Positions 37,760-49,724 of a stretch of DNA of 64,000 bases are shown here, piece after piece. Location: the NCBI GenBank assembly GCA_947034895.1, contig OX344765.1:23255001-23319000 (forward strand), in the 5' to 3' direction. Positions within the stretch are counted from its first letter, which is position 1, and each line of letters starts with the position of its first letter. The position numbers were made by a program, and so were the translations under genes. This stretch comes from Rhytidiadelphus loreus. Its lineage: Eukaryota; Streptophyta; Bryopsida; Hypnales; Hylocomiaceae. A model generated the notes under the pieces. It saw nothing but the letters and a program-made list of their open reading frames with translations. It made no database searches and was not told the DNA's origin.

Positions 37760-38044
37760 ACATTAGATAGATTTTGGGGCCTCTGGGAGATTGCGGGTTC
37801 TATTGCTATGAGAACCCAAGGAACGTGACTACTGGCTTGACACCTCATCGGTCTAACCGGTCTTACGCGGCCGAGAGGCTACCTAGTTCATTTTCGGAAT
37901 TTTTCTTTCAACTTCTTTTTGCATTTAAAGAATTAAAAATAAAAAAAATAAAAAAATAAAAAATTGAAATTTTGTTTCTAAACAAGTGGCTGTCCTTCAC
38001 TACCCTTAAATAGTTTCTTGGAGGCCTAAAAACCCATCTAATGT
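37760..38044 (+). mobile_element. Hairpin MITE of the ATTAGATGGG family
   Basis: Ends are ACATTAGATAGATTTT and AAAACCCATCTAATGT. The left part has GGGAGATTGCGGGTTCT and GGAACGTGACTACTGGCTTG, followed by an A-rich core. This copy lies outside the TTAA element. Confidence 0.8.
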
Positions 38045-38925
38045 AGCTGAATTTTTTTTCTAATAACAATGTTATGAGTAAGAAAAAAAACAAGCAATGA
38101 AGAAAGAAAAATCAACTAGTGTAATTCTCTAAACAATGTCATAGCTCTCATAAGTGTTTATACACTTATAAAAATTGCCAAATTGAGGAATTAGTTTTTT
38201 CAACAAATTTTGGACATAAAGATGTACAAGTAATACAATTGTATATATAAAATCAATTTTCAAAAATTTTAAACCAATTTTTTATTTTTTAAAATTTAAT
38301 CAGATTTATTGGTGAAAAATCTTTTAATACAAGTAAATTTTATTCAAGATTCTTGATTTAGGTGGAATTAGAATTACTTTTAGAGTTTTGTAATAAGAAT
38401 TTTTTTTTAAATTTAAAATTTATTGAGTGAAGTATTTTTTATTTAAATATAATCCTAACTAGTTATGTTTTCCATAATTCACTCCAAAAATCTCCAAAAC
38501 ATCATGAAAAACAATATATAAATATTATATATGCTTTCAAATTTTGCACAATTATTTTGGAAATTTTGGGAGAAAATTATAAAAGATGTAACTATTTAAG
38601 GTCATATTTTTGTCAACAATATTTCATTCAATAAAATTTCAAAATTTGTGAAATTCTTACCACAAAATTCTTAAAGAATTTTAATTCCAATTACTAAAGA
38701 ATCTTGAATTTTTTTAACTCACGTTCAAACCTTTTTTTTACAAATAAATTTTATTACATTTTTGAAAAAAATTAATTGATGTAAATACTTTTGATAATTT
38801 ATTTCATGGATAGTGTGTAGCTTCTACAACAACTTGTTCAAACTTTATCTAAATTTGATTGAAAACCTTTAATTCTTCAAGTAGCCATGGTAAAAAAAAA
38901 AAAAAAAAGAATGACAGATTGAAGT
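38045..38925. other. AT-rich intergenic, nothing recognised
   Basis: Very AT-rich with an A-run near 38,892. No gene or shared repeat seen. Confidence 0.5.
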
Positions 38926-38929
38926 TACC

Positions 38930-38938
38930 GTATATAAA
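38930..38938 (+). promoter_or_regulatory. TATA-box-like TATATAAAG
   Basis: A good TATA consensus within CCGTATATAAAGGCC. It lies about 730 bp upstream of the PsbP start codon, further than usual, so its use by PsbP is uncertain. Confidence 0.3.
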
Positions 38939-39090
38939 GGCCTAATTCAGCAGACAAGTGCTGAAATTGAATTTTCATATCAGATTCTCAAGGGTCCACA
39001 TCACCACACCCCATTCACAAGATGACACATGACACTTTTTTTCTTTTACAGAAATGAATTAATTTATGCCAAATTTGACCTTAAATTAAT

Positions 39091-39299
39091 GAGAGTGAGA
39101 GAAAGAGAACCAAAGAGCGAAAAAGACAGAGAAAGAGAACGAGAAAGGACGGAAGGAGAGAGAAAGAAAGAGAACCGAAGAGCGAAAAGACAGCAAGAGA
39201 ACGAGAAGGAGCGGAAGGAGAGTAAAAGAAAGAGAACCGAAGAGCGAAAAAGACAGAGCACGAGAACGAGAAAGAACGGAAGGAGAGAGAGAAAGAAAA
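39091..39299 (+). repeat. Purine-only tandem repeat, 62-65 bp period
   Basis: About three units, marked by GAGAACC(A/G)AAGAGCG at 39105, 39170 and 39232. The plus strand is almost entirely A and G. It is open in several frames on both strands only because of this composition. It lies 365-575 bp upstream of PsbP. Confidence 0.9.
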
Positions 39300-39354
39300 C
39301 TGCATACAGTAGCCAGAACTGAACGAAAGCTTTCTCTCATCCATCGATTCATGG

Positions 39355-39657
39355 ATGTTTTTCGTTGGGAGTGTGGCTGACGTGCTTTGCAGCAATCCAG
39401 ACCATGTGGGCCAAAGTTCCAAGCCACCAATCATCATGCCGGAAAGCATCTTCCCGCGGATAACGCAGTGGATATGGCGAGCAGCCATTGAGCTTCGCCA
39501 TAGCCGATCCCGATCAATCCCGATCCCGATCCCGATCGCCATCGCCGCCTTCACTTCTTCTTCAGTGCTTCTTCACACTCCTCTCAGTGCGTTTCTCAAT
39601 GCTCTGAACCATCGCTGCTTACAGCTACTGCACCAACAAAAGCGAACTTCCAATTGA
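39355..39657 (+). other. 100-codon ORF immediately upstream of PsbP
   Basis: ATG to stop, ending 7 bases before the PsbP ATG, in another frame. It contains an RSRSIPIPIPIAIA stretch encoded by repeated CCCGAT units (about 39503-39540). It has no recognisable domain. It would be an upstream ORF only if transcription starts before 39,355; the CT-rich stretch near 39,550-39,590 looks more like the leader. Confidence 0.3.
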
Positions 39658-39664
39658 TTTGGCG

Positions 39665-41038
39665 ATGGCGTGCACCGCAGCTGCTACTGTGTCGTCCGGG
39701 CTATCCTCCTTGGCCTCCTCTAAGAGCGGTCTCAATGGCGTCGCCGTCTCCGCCAAGCCCCGCGTCGCCTCGGTGGCTGCTCGCCAGTGCTTCGCCGTGC
39801 GCGCATCGGCGTCGGGATCCGAGAGCGAGGCGGTGAGTCGTCGTGTGGCGCTGGCTTTGGTTGCTGGCGCGGTCGCGGCTGGTGTTAAGACTGCGCCTGC
39901 CAATGCTGCTTATGGCGAAAGCGGTGAGTGCATTGGAATTCGATCATGGATCGGTTTGAAAACAACTTATGGTTGTTCTGAGAATTGTATTACTGTACGG
40001 CTGATTTTTGTGCCGAATTTTTTTAGTGACGATCGGTTATGCGTCGTTTGATTGAGGCTGGTGTTTTGCGTGATTTTAGTTTTTGAAGACTGTTGCGTTG
40101 TTGTACTATGAATTATTTTACTAGTTTTATTGATCTGTTGGCAGTTGTTTAATTTTGTTTTTGAAGTTTTATGAAGCTTTATGTATGTTAAGAGGTGTTT
40201 GTGATGATATTGATGGGATCGCGTGTGGCAGCTAACGTATTCGGTACTCCCAAGCAGCAGTCGGGGTACACACCTTTCGCTGGCGATGGCTTCTCCGTTG
40301 AAATTCCCTCCAAGTGGAACCCGAGCAAGGAGAAGGAGTTTCCCGGCACCGTGTTGAGATACGAGGATAACTTCGATCCCGCCACGAATTTGTGCGTGTC
40401 CATCACCCCGGCTGCCAAGGGTTCTATCACCGATTACGGGTCACCAGAGAAGTTCATGGAGGAGGTAGGCTGCATTTTCAACATCCTTGATCGCTGTAAT
40501 GTTTTCCATTGGAATCTCAACACTCAGTCTGTCTAATTTTGTGGCATGCTAACTTTTTTCACATGTGACAATCGATGGCGCTGCCACTTTTTTTACATTA
40601 GCGTCGAAGCAGCCATGGTAATTGACATTTATGGATATGGCTATAGTCACTTAAAATGAATTTGGTTTACATACTACCTCGATCACATCTTAATTTGATT
40701 GTTTTAATTGCGGTGAACATGTGCAGGTTTCGTTCCTTCTCGGGAAGCAGAGCTACTCTGGAAAGACTCAGTCCGAGGGAGGATTCTTGACCAACGCCGT
40801 TTCCACGGCTTCGATCATGGATGCCGCTGCAGTGACGGCAAACGGCAGACCCTACTACAAGCTCAGCGTGCTCACCCGTAGTGCTGATGGAACTGAAGGA
40901 GGCAAGCATCACTTATTCGCTGCCACAGTGAAGGGTGGCAAACTGTACTTGTTCAAGGCTCAGGCCGGTGACAAGAGATGGTTCAAGGGCGTGAAGAAGA
41001 TCATGGAGACAGCGTGGAACTCATTCTCTGTAGCTTAG
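39665..41038 (+). CDS. psbP: PsbP, 23-kDa extrinsic subunit of photosystem II
   Basis: Three exons: 39665-39923, 40232-40464, 40727-41038; 267 aa. Residues 1 to about 47 are an S/A/V-rich stromal transit peptide. A lumen-targeting segment follows, with the twin-arginine [11 protein letters not shown] at 58-68 and APANA ending at 81, so the mature protein would begin AYGES and be 186 aa, the usual length. Family blocks are clear: [73 protein letters not shown], and the terminal [12 protein letters not shown] with SFSVA. In the thylakoid lumen PsbP helps retain Ca2+ and Cl- at the oxygen-evolving cluster. Nuclear gene, Tat-pathway import by family knowledge. Codon use is GC-rich, unlike the flanking DNA. 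Confidence 0.98.
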
Positions 41039-42064
41039 ACCGTATCTTTTTTCACTGTTGTAGCATGATCAATGTTGTCAATATACCTGTTTTACCACTT
41101 CCCTGGACCATATAACTTGAGAATTGTGTGGTTTTATGTTTTTTAGCTGCCTGGACCCTCTTGTATACCATTTCCTTTCAAATTGGTATGCATTTGGAAG
41201 GAGGGGGATGCTTTGGCTGTTCTTTGACAGTCATCACCCAGGACTGAATTTATTTGCCGATATTTCCTCGTTCGCCTCTGTGCAGGCGAGTAGTAAATTT
41301 TAAGTTCATTAGAAACTTTGAGTGTGGTCTTTTTTTTCAGTATGAGATGCTGTTATCGGGTGATAAGTGCATGGCTGATTTCGCATGTGTCTAATTCAAC
41401 TGCGTTGCATTTTGAAGAGAGATCTTTTGGAATTTGCTGATGCTTTGAATTGCAATTTTTTATCAATGTGCTATTCCGATTTTGAAGAATTTGCGATATT
41501 TGTTTCCGTAATTTGGTTATTTTCATTGCTCTGTTATAATGATTCTCGTGTTCATCTTTTACGTTTTTATGTTCATCTTTTACGTGTTCAAGAGTCTTGA
41601 GGTGATCATCTGGACCAGCTCTACCAGGGCTCGATTCACAATATAGGCCCGTCATTGTTTGTCACAACATACGGAATATAAGAACAATTTGGTGATGATT
41701 TGTGCAATGAAGTTATATAGATTGTGAGCTAGAAATCATTGTTTCATTGAAAATCATACCTTCTTATTAAACTGATCAAGTACTCTGTCTCATTACGTGT
41801 AACTGGAAAGTTTGGATCTATGTAACCCTAGAAGGACGCCGTGGCTATGGAATATAAGGTGCGGAAATGCAGCGACTTGACTTCAGCTGTTCGATTTCTG
41901 AGAATTTCTGGTGCAGCGCCCACAATCAGACCTCGAAATCGCTGATCGCGGGCGCCCGCTAGTTTACCGTTTTCCCTTGCACGTTTGTCTGGGCAGATGG
42001 TTTTAGGGTTTCAGAGGTCAACCCAGAGAAAAACACAGCCGTGCCCGCTCGGGAATAGCGGAAG
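41039..42064 (+). other. 3' flank of PsbP and intergenic
   Basis: The first few hundred bases are probable 3' UTR of PsbP. After 41,800 the GC content rises again into the island described next. Confidence 0.4.
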
Positions 42065-42226
42065 ATGAGGCAGCGAAGGTGGAGCTTGCTCGGAAGCACC
42101 GCAAACTCTCAGACATACATCCATTTTGCATCCAATTTGAACTCGCGATTCCAACCTTGGAGTAGAATGGTGACCCAGGTCACGATGGGCCCAAGAGTGC
42201 CCTGGTGTTGGGTTCATGATGGCTAG
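42065..42226 (+). other. Orphan 53-codon ORF in a GC-rich island
   Basis: ATG to TAG. The peptide starts MRQRRWSLLGSTANSQ and is rich in R, S and aromatics with no acidic residues in the first 38, like an organellar presequence. A potential donor (CAG/GTCACG) follows VTQ. No later exon was found before AT-rich DNA resumes, so this may be a stranded first exon, a gene fragment or chance. Confidence 0.25.
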
Positions 42227-42329
42227 TCAAGTTCACATGTACAAGAAACAATGAAACAGTCGTCTGCAGAGAAAGCATTGGGACCCTCGGAGAACCTGCA
42301 AATCGACACAATCACGTCAAAAGTACGTC

Positions 42330-42530
42330 TTCTACTCGAACTTCCCCTGATTTGGGGTTCTGACTCAACTGATTTGAGATTCCAAATTCCGGTTCTGATT
42401 TTGGGTTCGTAAGTTAATTCAGGTTTTGAGTTTGGGTTCCGAATTTGAGTTCTGACTTTTGGGTTTTTTAATTTAGGTTCCGCTCCTGGGTTGCGTTTTA
42501 GTTTTTTGGTTTTGATTCTGGTTGAGAGAC
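42330..42530. repeat. Low-complexity GGGTTC/TGATTT words
   Basis: Degenerate reiteration of GGTTCTGA, TTTGGGTTC and similar words over about 200 bp. The long minus-strand frame across it is a by-product of the composition. Confidence 0.5.
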
Positions 42531-42699
42531 ATAAGCTTAGATCTGAGTGGAGTGGAGCGGAAGCCAATGTCAAGAGAAAGGAAGATCATAATAGCAAAAA
42601 GAAGTACCCACCCCTTGTGTCAAAGCCAGGGAGAACTGACCCCCTCGCCCGGCCCTGCGGGCAAACCCTGGAATTATTTATTTTCTGCACATGAATTTT

Positions 42700-44409
42700 T
42701 TTGCAAATTTTGAATTCATTTTTGTGATTAGAGACCCCCAATTAGTCAAGAGAGGTCAAGAGTATCCCCTAGAACGGTCCAAAATAGGGGGCATTTTTTT
42801 TACTTGCACCCTGGTAAGGCCGAGCAAGGGGGTCAATCCACCCTGATCTTGTGTCAATAATTGCCTGGCATATGGAATTGCGATATTGCTACCCGAAACT
42901 GGCGTGCAAATGGGCTACATTTGAAATTCCCAAAAATTGAACTTCCTAAAGTCAAGTATAGATGTTTTCCCGTACCTTAAAATGCTAGTGGGCAAATTGT
43001 ATTCCATACATGGTCACTAAGTGTCTGATGGATGACAAGGAATCCTTGTGTGTAGGACAAAAGTGTATATGTCTATCTTCAAAATTTTGTGTAAAAAGGG
43101 GAGGTCCTACATAGTAGTTTATAATCAAATGATTCATACGATATTAAAAAAGGATGATTTCCACAATGACTAGTCCAACCTTCTCGGGTTAAAATCCTAT
43201 TTCCAATAAATTTTAACTTTCTATTTCATCTTCATGAAATTTGGAGATTTATAAAATTCAAATAGATCATTATATGCAATCATGGAAGTTTTATTGGAGA
43301 ATCAAATCATACTCTGACAAGATTTTTTCACTAAAATGCAAAATTTATTAATCAATAAACCCCCCCAAAGGACTCCTGAATTGAACAACCATTCAATTGA
43401 AAATTCAAGGAGGTTCCGAAGAAGTCAATTTTGAATGAATCTTTATAAAATTTTAGTAGGAGTTGTGAACATATATTGCCATGTTGTATTTATATATTTT
43501 TTCAATCAGGTGTCTAGATCAAGACCATAAATATCAATACTATTCAAAGAGACTTCTACAAATGTAGTTGGTCAAAATATTTATCAAGAATAAAAATTTA
43601 TAGAATTTTTAAATCAATTAGTGTAGGTGACACTAAATATAATATTTAGTGTAGTTCTACCAAATTACAATTTTTTTGACATATCATTGGCATATCCAAT
43701 CATGAACAATTCAAATATTAGTCATAGCTTCTACTTGAATATGACTAATATTTGAATATGTCCTCATTCAAAACAAGGATGAGAAGCTTTGTCCATATAA
43801 CCCTTGCTTGCTTTTTGTGTACCATTCTACTCAAACTAACTCACAATATCTTTTGTTAATGCAAAGCCTTGTCTACTTTGGTAGATAGCCAATAAATTTT
43901 ATGATTCTTAAATGAAGTACAAGATTCTTTTATGTGCTTATATCTACATGGATGATTGTTCATTGGTACTCCACCATTGAGTGGAAGAATACAAAGTCAC
44001 TCTATTTTGAAATATTTTTAGAATACTAGTGTTTTGGAAGAGATGTATATTACATTTGAGTGATAGAGAAAAAAGTGTAGTGAGAGTAGTCTACCTAAAG
44101 TTGTGAAATTATAGTAATTTAAAAAAAAAATCTTCAAAATTCATTCAAGTAGTAATTTGGATCAAGTAGTGATTGGATTTATAGCAATTAGTTTTTCTTT
44201 CTTCATTTTTTAATCAATTGGTGTATATTTTAACTGAGTAACTACACATAACACATCATGTAATTGAATTTGTTTGCTTTCATTTATGAATTAACAATAC
44301 ATAGAATCAAGTTTTTATGTAAATACATAAGTAAAAAGTTTTTTTCATTTACATACTTTGAATTCTTTGCAAGGATAATATTTTTTGCTCTTTTCCAATT
44401 ATGGTAGGT
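42700..44409. other. AT-rich intergenic, nothing recognised
   Basis: No gene-like frame and no repeat shared with elsewhere in the window was noticed. Confidence 0.45.
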
Positions 44410-45010
44410 TTAACCCCTAAAAGACCAAGTTGCATTTTTTGGCCACATAGCAATTTTAGGTAGCTCACTACGAATTCATTTTTCATTTTTTTGTGAAATT
44501 TATACTCAACATGTGGTTGAGAAGTGGCTCTAAGGAAAACAATTTTCATAACTTTTGACTACATGGTTAAAAATATTGTATGATATGTAGTTTTCAATGC
44601 TCCCCGAGCAACTTTTAAAACTAACCTTTTTAAAAAATTAAAATTTGAACTTTGTTTCTTAGATTTGTATATACATTGAAAGCTTTGAATCATTCCATTT
44701 TGATTGACAAGTTGAAAGTTATGAGGAGTTATAGGTTATAGGCAATTATGGCAATTAAAATAAATTTTGAAGTTCTTTATTTAACTCAATTTTCAATATT
44801 TATAAAATAAAATCATAGGATCTAGATTTTTTATTATAGTATTACAACCATTAGGATTGGCATTTTTCAATTCCATAACTAAATTCTTAACAATTTAGCA
44901 TTTTGAATCATACTCTACTTCTTTCTACTTACTATTTTTTTCAAGCATGAATATGAAATATTTTTGGTTGAAAATTTGTAAATGTATACCCAACTTATTT
45001 CTGCAAATAT
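44410..45010 (-). mobile_element. TTAA-flanked CCCCTAAAG element, copy E, truncated
   Basis: TTAA at 44410-44413 followed by CCCCTAAAAGACC. The interior follows copy C (ATATGTAGTTTT block, CATTCCATTTTGATT block) to about 45,010, where the match is lost before the far end. No second TTAA terminus is present. Confidence 0.75.
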
Positions 45011-46970
45011 TATGGAGAGTAACAAATCATAGGATCTACACATTTTTGTGTAAAAAGTTTGAAAGATGAAACCTAACCATTTAGGAAGAGTTGAAAATAC
45101 TTTTTTTTTTGAAATCTTAGTGTCATAATCTTGCAATTGGTAAGGTTTCTTATTCTCAAATTTTAGGAGGATATACTCTAATAAGTTAACTAAAGGATCC
45201 TATGATTGAATTTACTAATGAATAAATATAGATGAAAATTTTAGTCTTGCTTTGGATTTGAGTATTTTGAAGTAGTTTTGCGCCTAAAAATACCAAATTC
45301 CTTTACGTATTGAAGACAATTGTACAACAATTATTGCCAACAAGTTGCCCCGCACTATACTTTGAAGTGAATATAGTGTGAAGTGTATATAGTGTAGATA
45401 TTTTAGAATGTAGTATAGAGTATCCTACCAACAATCATTGGTGTTGTCTTTTAATAATTTGTTGAAAAATTTGAGCATTTGAGATGAGGTTGAATATTAA
45501 CTAGACTAAAATCACTAATTTCTACAAGACCATAGATGCAATGAACATAGGGAGGAGAAACACAATATGGATATTCAAAATATATATCAAAAGCAAATGA
45601 TCAAATTTAGAGATGATTTTGGACCACTCAATGTCAATGTCTTACCACTTAGATGATGGAATTGTAAATTTGTATATCATCCAACGATACTTTCAACCTA
45701 AAACTTGCAAGTCAATTTTTTTAATTCTCTCAAATGAATACTTTAATGTGAAAATGTTGTATGTCAAAGTTCAAAAAGAGAAAATAAATAAATAAATACA
45801 TAAATTTATTAGTTTGAAGAAGTAGTTTCAAGTGAAATTTTGAATATTAATTGGTATTAGGGTATAGAACACTATTTTAATGAGTTTGTATGATTTTAAT
45901 GTAAACTATAAAATGTATTTTTCAATTAGACCTCCTTCCATTTGAAACTTCTAATCTATTGTATTTGATGAAATTTAACACCTTAAATTTTTTGAATGCA
46001 TACTACTATTAATGTTTGAGAAGGGCTAAAAGTTGGTTTTTCTGCTTTCCATAGCTATAAACTTAAGATGAGAATGAAAATTTTGAATATAGGACTAAAA
46101 CTGCATTTGTGGACTACTTTAAGATGTTATTGTAAATAAATGTGAACTTTTTTTATGATCATTTTTTATGATCATTTTTTACAATATAAATCTAAAACCA
46201 TCTAAATATTTGGAATTGAAACATTTGTTCTAGCCTAATTTAATTTAAAGTGGAAAAGAAAGAGAGGCAAAATGATAATTTCAAAAAGAATTGTATTATA
46301 AGTACTTGTAAATACATTTGGATTTGCCAACATTGATACACTTTAGTTTGCTTCTTCTTTAGAAAATAAGTTTTCATTGAATAGTTAATATTTTTTATTA
46401 CTAAGAAAAAAAGTTTGACATCATTCAAATATTATAGCATTTAAACATATATATTATGATTCATAATAATATGTATGCTCATACTTTAGTCAAAAAACAT
46501 ATAGTTGAGGGCTCAATAAGAATCCTATTAATTCATCCAAAGAATATAGGCAACTAGAATCATAGAGAATTTATTTAATATAGAGATGATATTCAATTTT
46601 TTTGGAATACAAGTACATTTAGAATAGATATCTAAAAAACAAAAACAAAATTTAAAAAACTGGTATATTTATTATAAAGTTTTAGCAATAATAGTTAATT
46701 AATATAAGAATTTATTGATTATTGCAAACACGTGGAGGAATCCATTTTAAGGTAGTAGCATCTAAAAGCAATAATGAATGTAAACACTAAATAAGATACC
46801 TTGAATAACAAGACTTCTAAGTCTTTGTTCGTACATATTTGTGTTGAATGTTACTATGACCAAACAATACAATAAATACAAGAAGATCCAACCATAGGTG
46901 AATTATTTTGAAAATTAATGATTTATTTTGAAGTCTTAATGGCTATTAGCCTATGATTCTACTAAGAGTG
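45011..46970. other. AT-rich intergenic, nothing recognised
   Basis: Very AT-rich. Several short frames, none credible. Confidence 0.5.
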
Positions 46971-46984
46971 AAAATCCAAATGAG
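46971..46984. repeat. LINE target-site duplication, left
   Basis: AAAATCCAAATGAG. The identical 14-mer lies directly after the poly(A) tail at 55494-55507; the first As there merge with the tail. Confidence 0.95.
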
Positions 46985-47284
46985 GAGTTTCGATTTTGGT
47001 TGGAATGGCGATGGTAATTGCAGACGGCGCTTCAGCGCCAACACTCTGTGGATCTTTTTGTTGTTCAAGAACATCGTTGCTTCCGAAGGAGACTTACTAA
47101 TCGTACAGATCTGTGTAAAACAGGGATTTTGTGGTTGGTGGTCTCAATGTAAATGAGCCGCTCAGATCTGTGTTGTTAGTTCTTTTGACTGTCCCCACTC
47201 GAACCCTAAAAGTTTAGAAGGCTCCATTAGAATTAGTTTTTGTAGTAGTCAAACTCAGATATACTTGTTTATCGTGGTTTAGCT

Positions 47285-49724
47285 ATGGAGTCTTATAGTG
47301 ACGTAGTCAGAAGGAGCGGACGTACTACAACAAACCAGTTCCTGGAGCTACACTGTCAACACGCTAGAAACGTGGGCAGAGCCTTTAACCCCAACAGTGT
47401 CAGATTTGGAGGTCAGCCGCAAGGAAGGATCAGTCAGCATTCTCGCACCGCGGCCACGACGTCGAACCTGCATCACCCTAACTTCATCGCCCAGACGCAA
47501 GGAAGGCCTAGTCAACATATTGGTGCCCCGGCTGCAACGTCAAATCTTCATCAACCAAACTTCACAGAGAATCAATACTCACACTCGGTCGCCCCCAACA
47601 ACTACTGCCCAGACAGACTCTCGCCACATCAGCAACATCACGGGAAGGAAGACTCACTCCCCTCCGAGCGCAGGCTTAACCCATTTGCAGCTACAGACGG
47701 AAAGACCCTCCCGGCCTCCACGTTTCATAACTGGGCAGGATTACTCATCCAAACCCACAAGGTACTTCCACCCTCTGTCATTGATTTTCACGCTTTACAG
47801 CAAGAGATCAGACATATTCAAAATCACGTTATCATAGCTAGCTTTGTGGGTGGCTCACTAGATGGTTCCGCTACACTAGATTGGATTGATGATCTAGGAA
47901 AAGTCTTATCTCCGCACCGTATCATCCTCCACAAGACGGCAGGAAACGGGTTTTGATATATAAAACTAGACAATAGACATGCAGTTTAGAGAGCCATAAA
48001 TCTCCGCCTACATAGATTTCAGAGCGGGGAAGCAGCATACCATTACTGGTACCAGTACTTCAACCCATCTTTCCCCTTAGGAGTCACTCATCCTTACTGG
48101 TTAACCTTGGACAACTTGCCTCTGGAATACATCCCTTGTTCCAAATCTATAGTTGGTCTTCTAGGTCACTTACTAGCTGAAGACACACCTGACCCGGCCT
48201 TACACCGTCATCGTTTTTGCGTAGCGTTAAATTTAGATCAAGGCTGGACACAAACGATCCTAGTAGAGCAAGGCCTAAACGGTCATATGGAAATTCAAAT
48301 TTCGTATGAAGACCCTCGGCTGAGCTGCACCTTTTGTCGGGCTCCATTTCACCACTTCAGCATATGCCCGCTCACCACAACGAATCCACAAACAGTCAAT
48401 CCTCCAACCAAGTAAGACCCCGATGGTGAGTTCCTAGCTAGGGGCTTCCCAATGCTGGAGCAACACCGAAGACACAACCTACATCTCGTCACTTCATCTC
48501 GATCCAAGACTCCCAAATCTAGACGATATAATAGACATAGTTACACCCAAACTAAACCATACCAACCCTCCCCCCCCATCCCAGATGTAGACGGCTTTAC
48601 ACAAGTTCAATATAAAGAAAGAAGGAGAACCCCCCACAGACCTGCAACACCAGCTAGCTCAAGCCACTACTGGGCTAGAAGAGTCTCCTTCGAACGTAGC
48701 AGAGATGAACATGAGAGTAGGAAAACCAGCCCAAGAGAATCCAAAGGAGAAATAGAGGACGCTATATATGATGATCTCAGGCAACACATAGCTATGGAGA
48801 AGATCCAGCATCCCGAAACCCATACTCCCTTACCCGGCACAAGCCATCAACCCCCGACAGTACAGCTTCCTTCCCCATCGTCCTTGAAGATTGAAGTCCA
48901 GCTACCACCCTATGCACATCTCTGAAGCGCACCGTGAGGCACATCAACCCCCCCACTTCAGCACCGATCACCATGACTTAGGAATGCTAAACCAGGACTT
49001 AGATTTCCCTACCTTCACTTCCACTCACACCAGGCCCGATGGAACCCATCCAACTTACCGATCACCCCCCAGCTCCCAAGGCCCTCCTGACCAGCCACAA
49101 AAGAACATACATATCCACACCTACAGTCACCCTCCGCCCTTCAATTTTATTCGTCAAATTGGGGGAGATAGCTCAGGCGCCACCTCAAGCCCCTTTCTTC
49201 CTAGATCAACTAACAAGAACACAGTATGTACTCCTAGTTCTAGCGAACTCCCCAAGCCAAGACCAATACGTAGAACTCATAGCGACATAAACATTGCCAA
49301 CCACACTAGCTCTAACTCTATACTTGAAACAATCTTTGCCCTGACCGATAGCGACCTTTTTGTAGATGCGCAGCTAAACCTCCCAAACAATAGAAAGCAA
49401 TCCCGCCCCAGTTCCCCAGGGTCAGATAGCGGTACATCCCTGGCCCTCAGGGTTTTCAACCACATCACAGGCTCAATGCCACAATGGCTGGCAACCGAGG
49501 CCTCCACTTTAGAGCCTTCTTATAGTGGCGACACATCAATCCGCAAGATCAAGGCAAATGTGAAACAACTGAAGACATCAAGGACTCATCCCACACAAAC
49601 GACAACTGCCTCAAGATCCACAGCCCCCGACTTAGAATCATGGGGATATAAGATGACAGAGTCCACCACCTCCCACGACCGCGTCAGGGGCGCTAGGAAA
49701 TCCCCTAACCCAGAGAACCCATGA
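47285..49724 (+). pseudogene. LINE ORF1, gag-like nucleic-acid-binding protein, degraded
   Basis: Starts at the ATG giving MESYSDVVRRSGRT. Two 24-residue direct repeats follow (each containing QGR-S-QH and ATSNLH-PNF). Further on is a region resembling the DUF4283 domain of plant LINEs, then a CX2CX4HX4C zinc knuckle (CTFCRAPFHHFSIC, about 48331-48372), then DVDGFTQVQYKERRR and a long Pro/Ser/Thr-rich tail. In-frame stops are TGA 47954, TAG 47987, TAA 48413 and TGA 48923. The frame shifts by one near 48,880-48,925 and runs open to 49724. The final stop overlaps the ORF2 ATG as ATGA. Confidence 0.88.

Noticed and set aside
39029..39554. Overlapping long frames on both strands in the purine-rich repeat
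   Set aside because: Sequences made only of A and G on one strand contain few stops, so open frames arise without coding.
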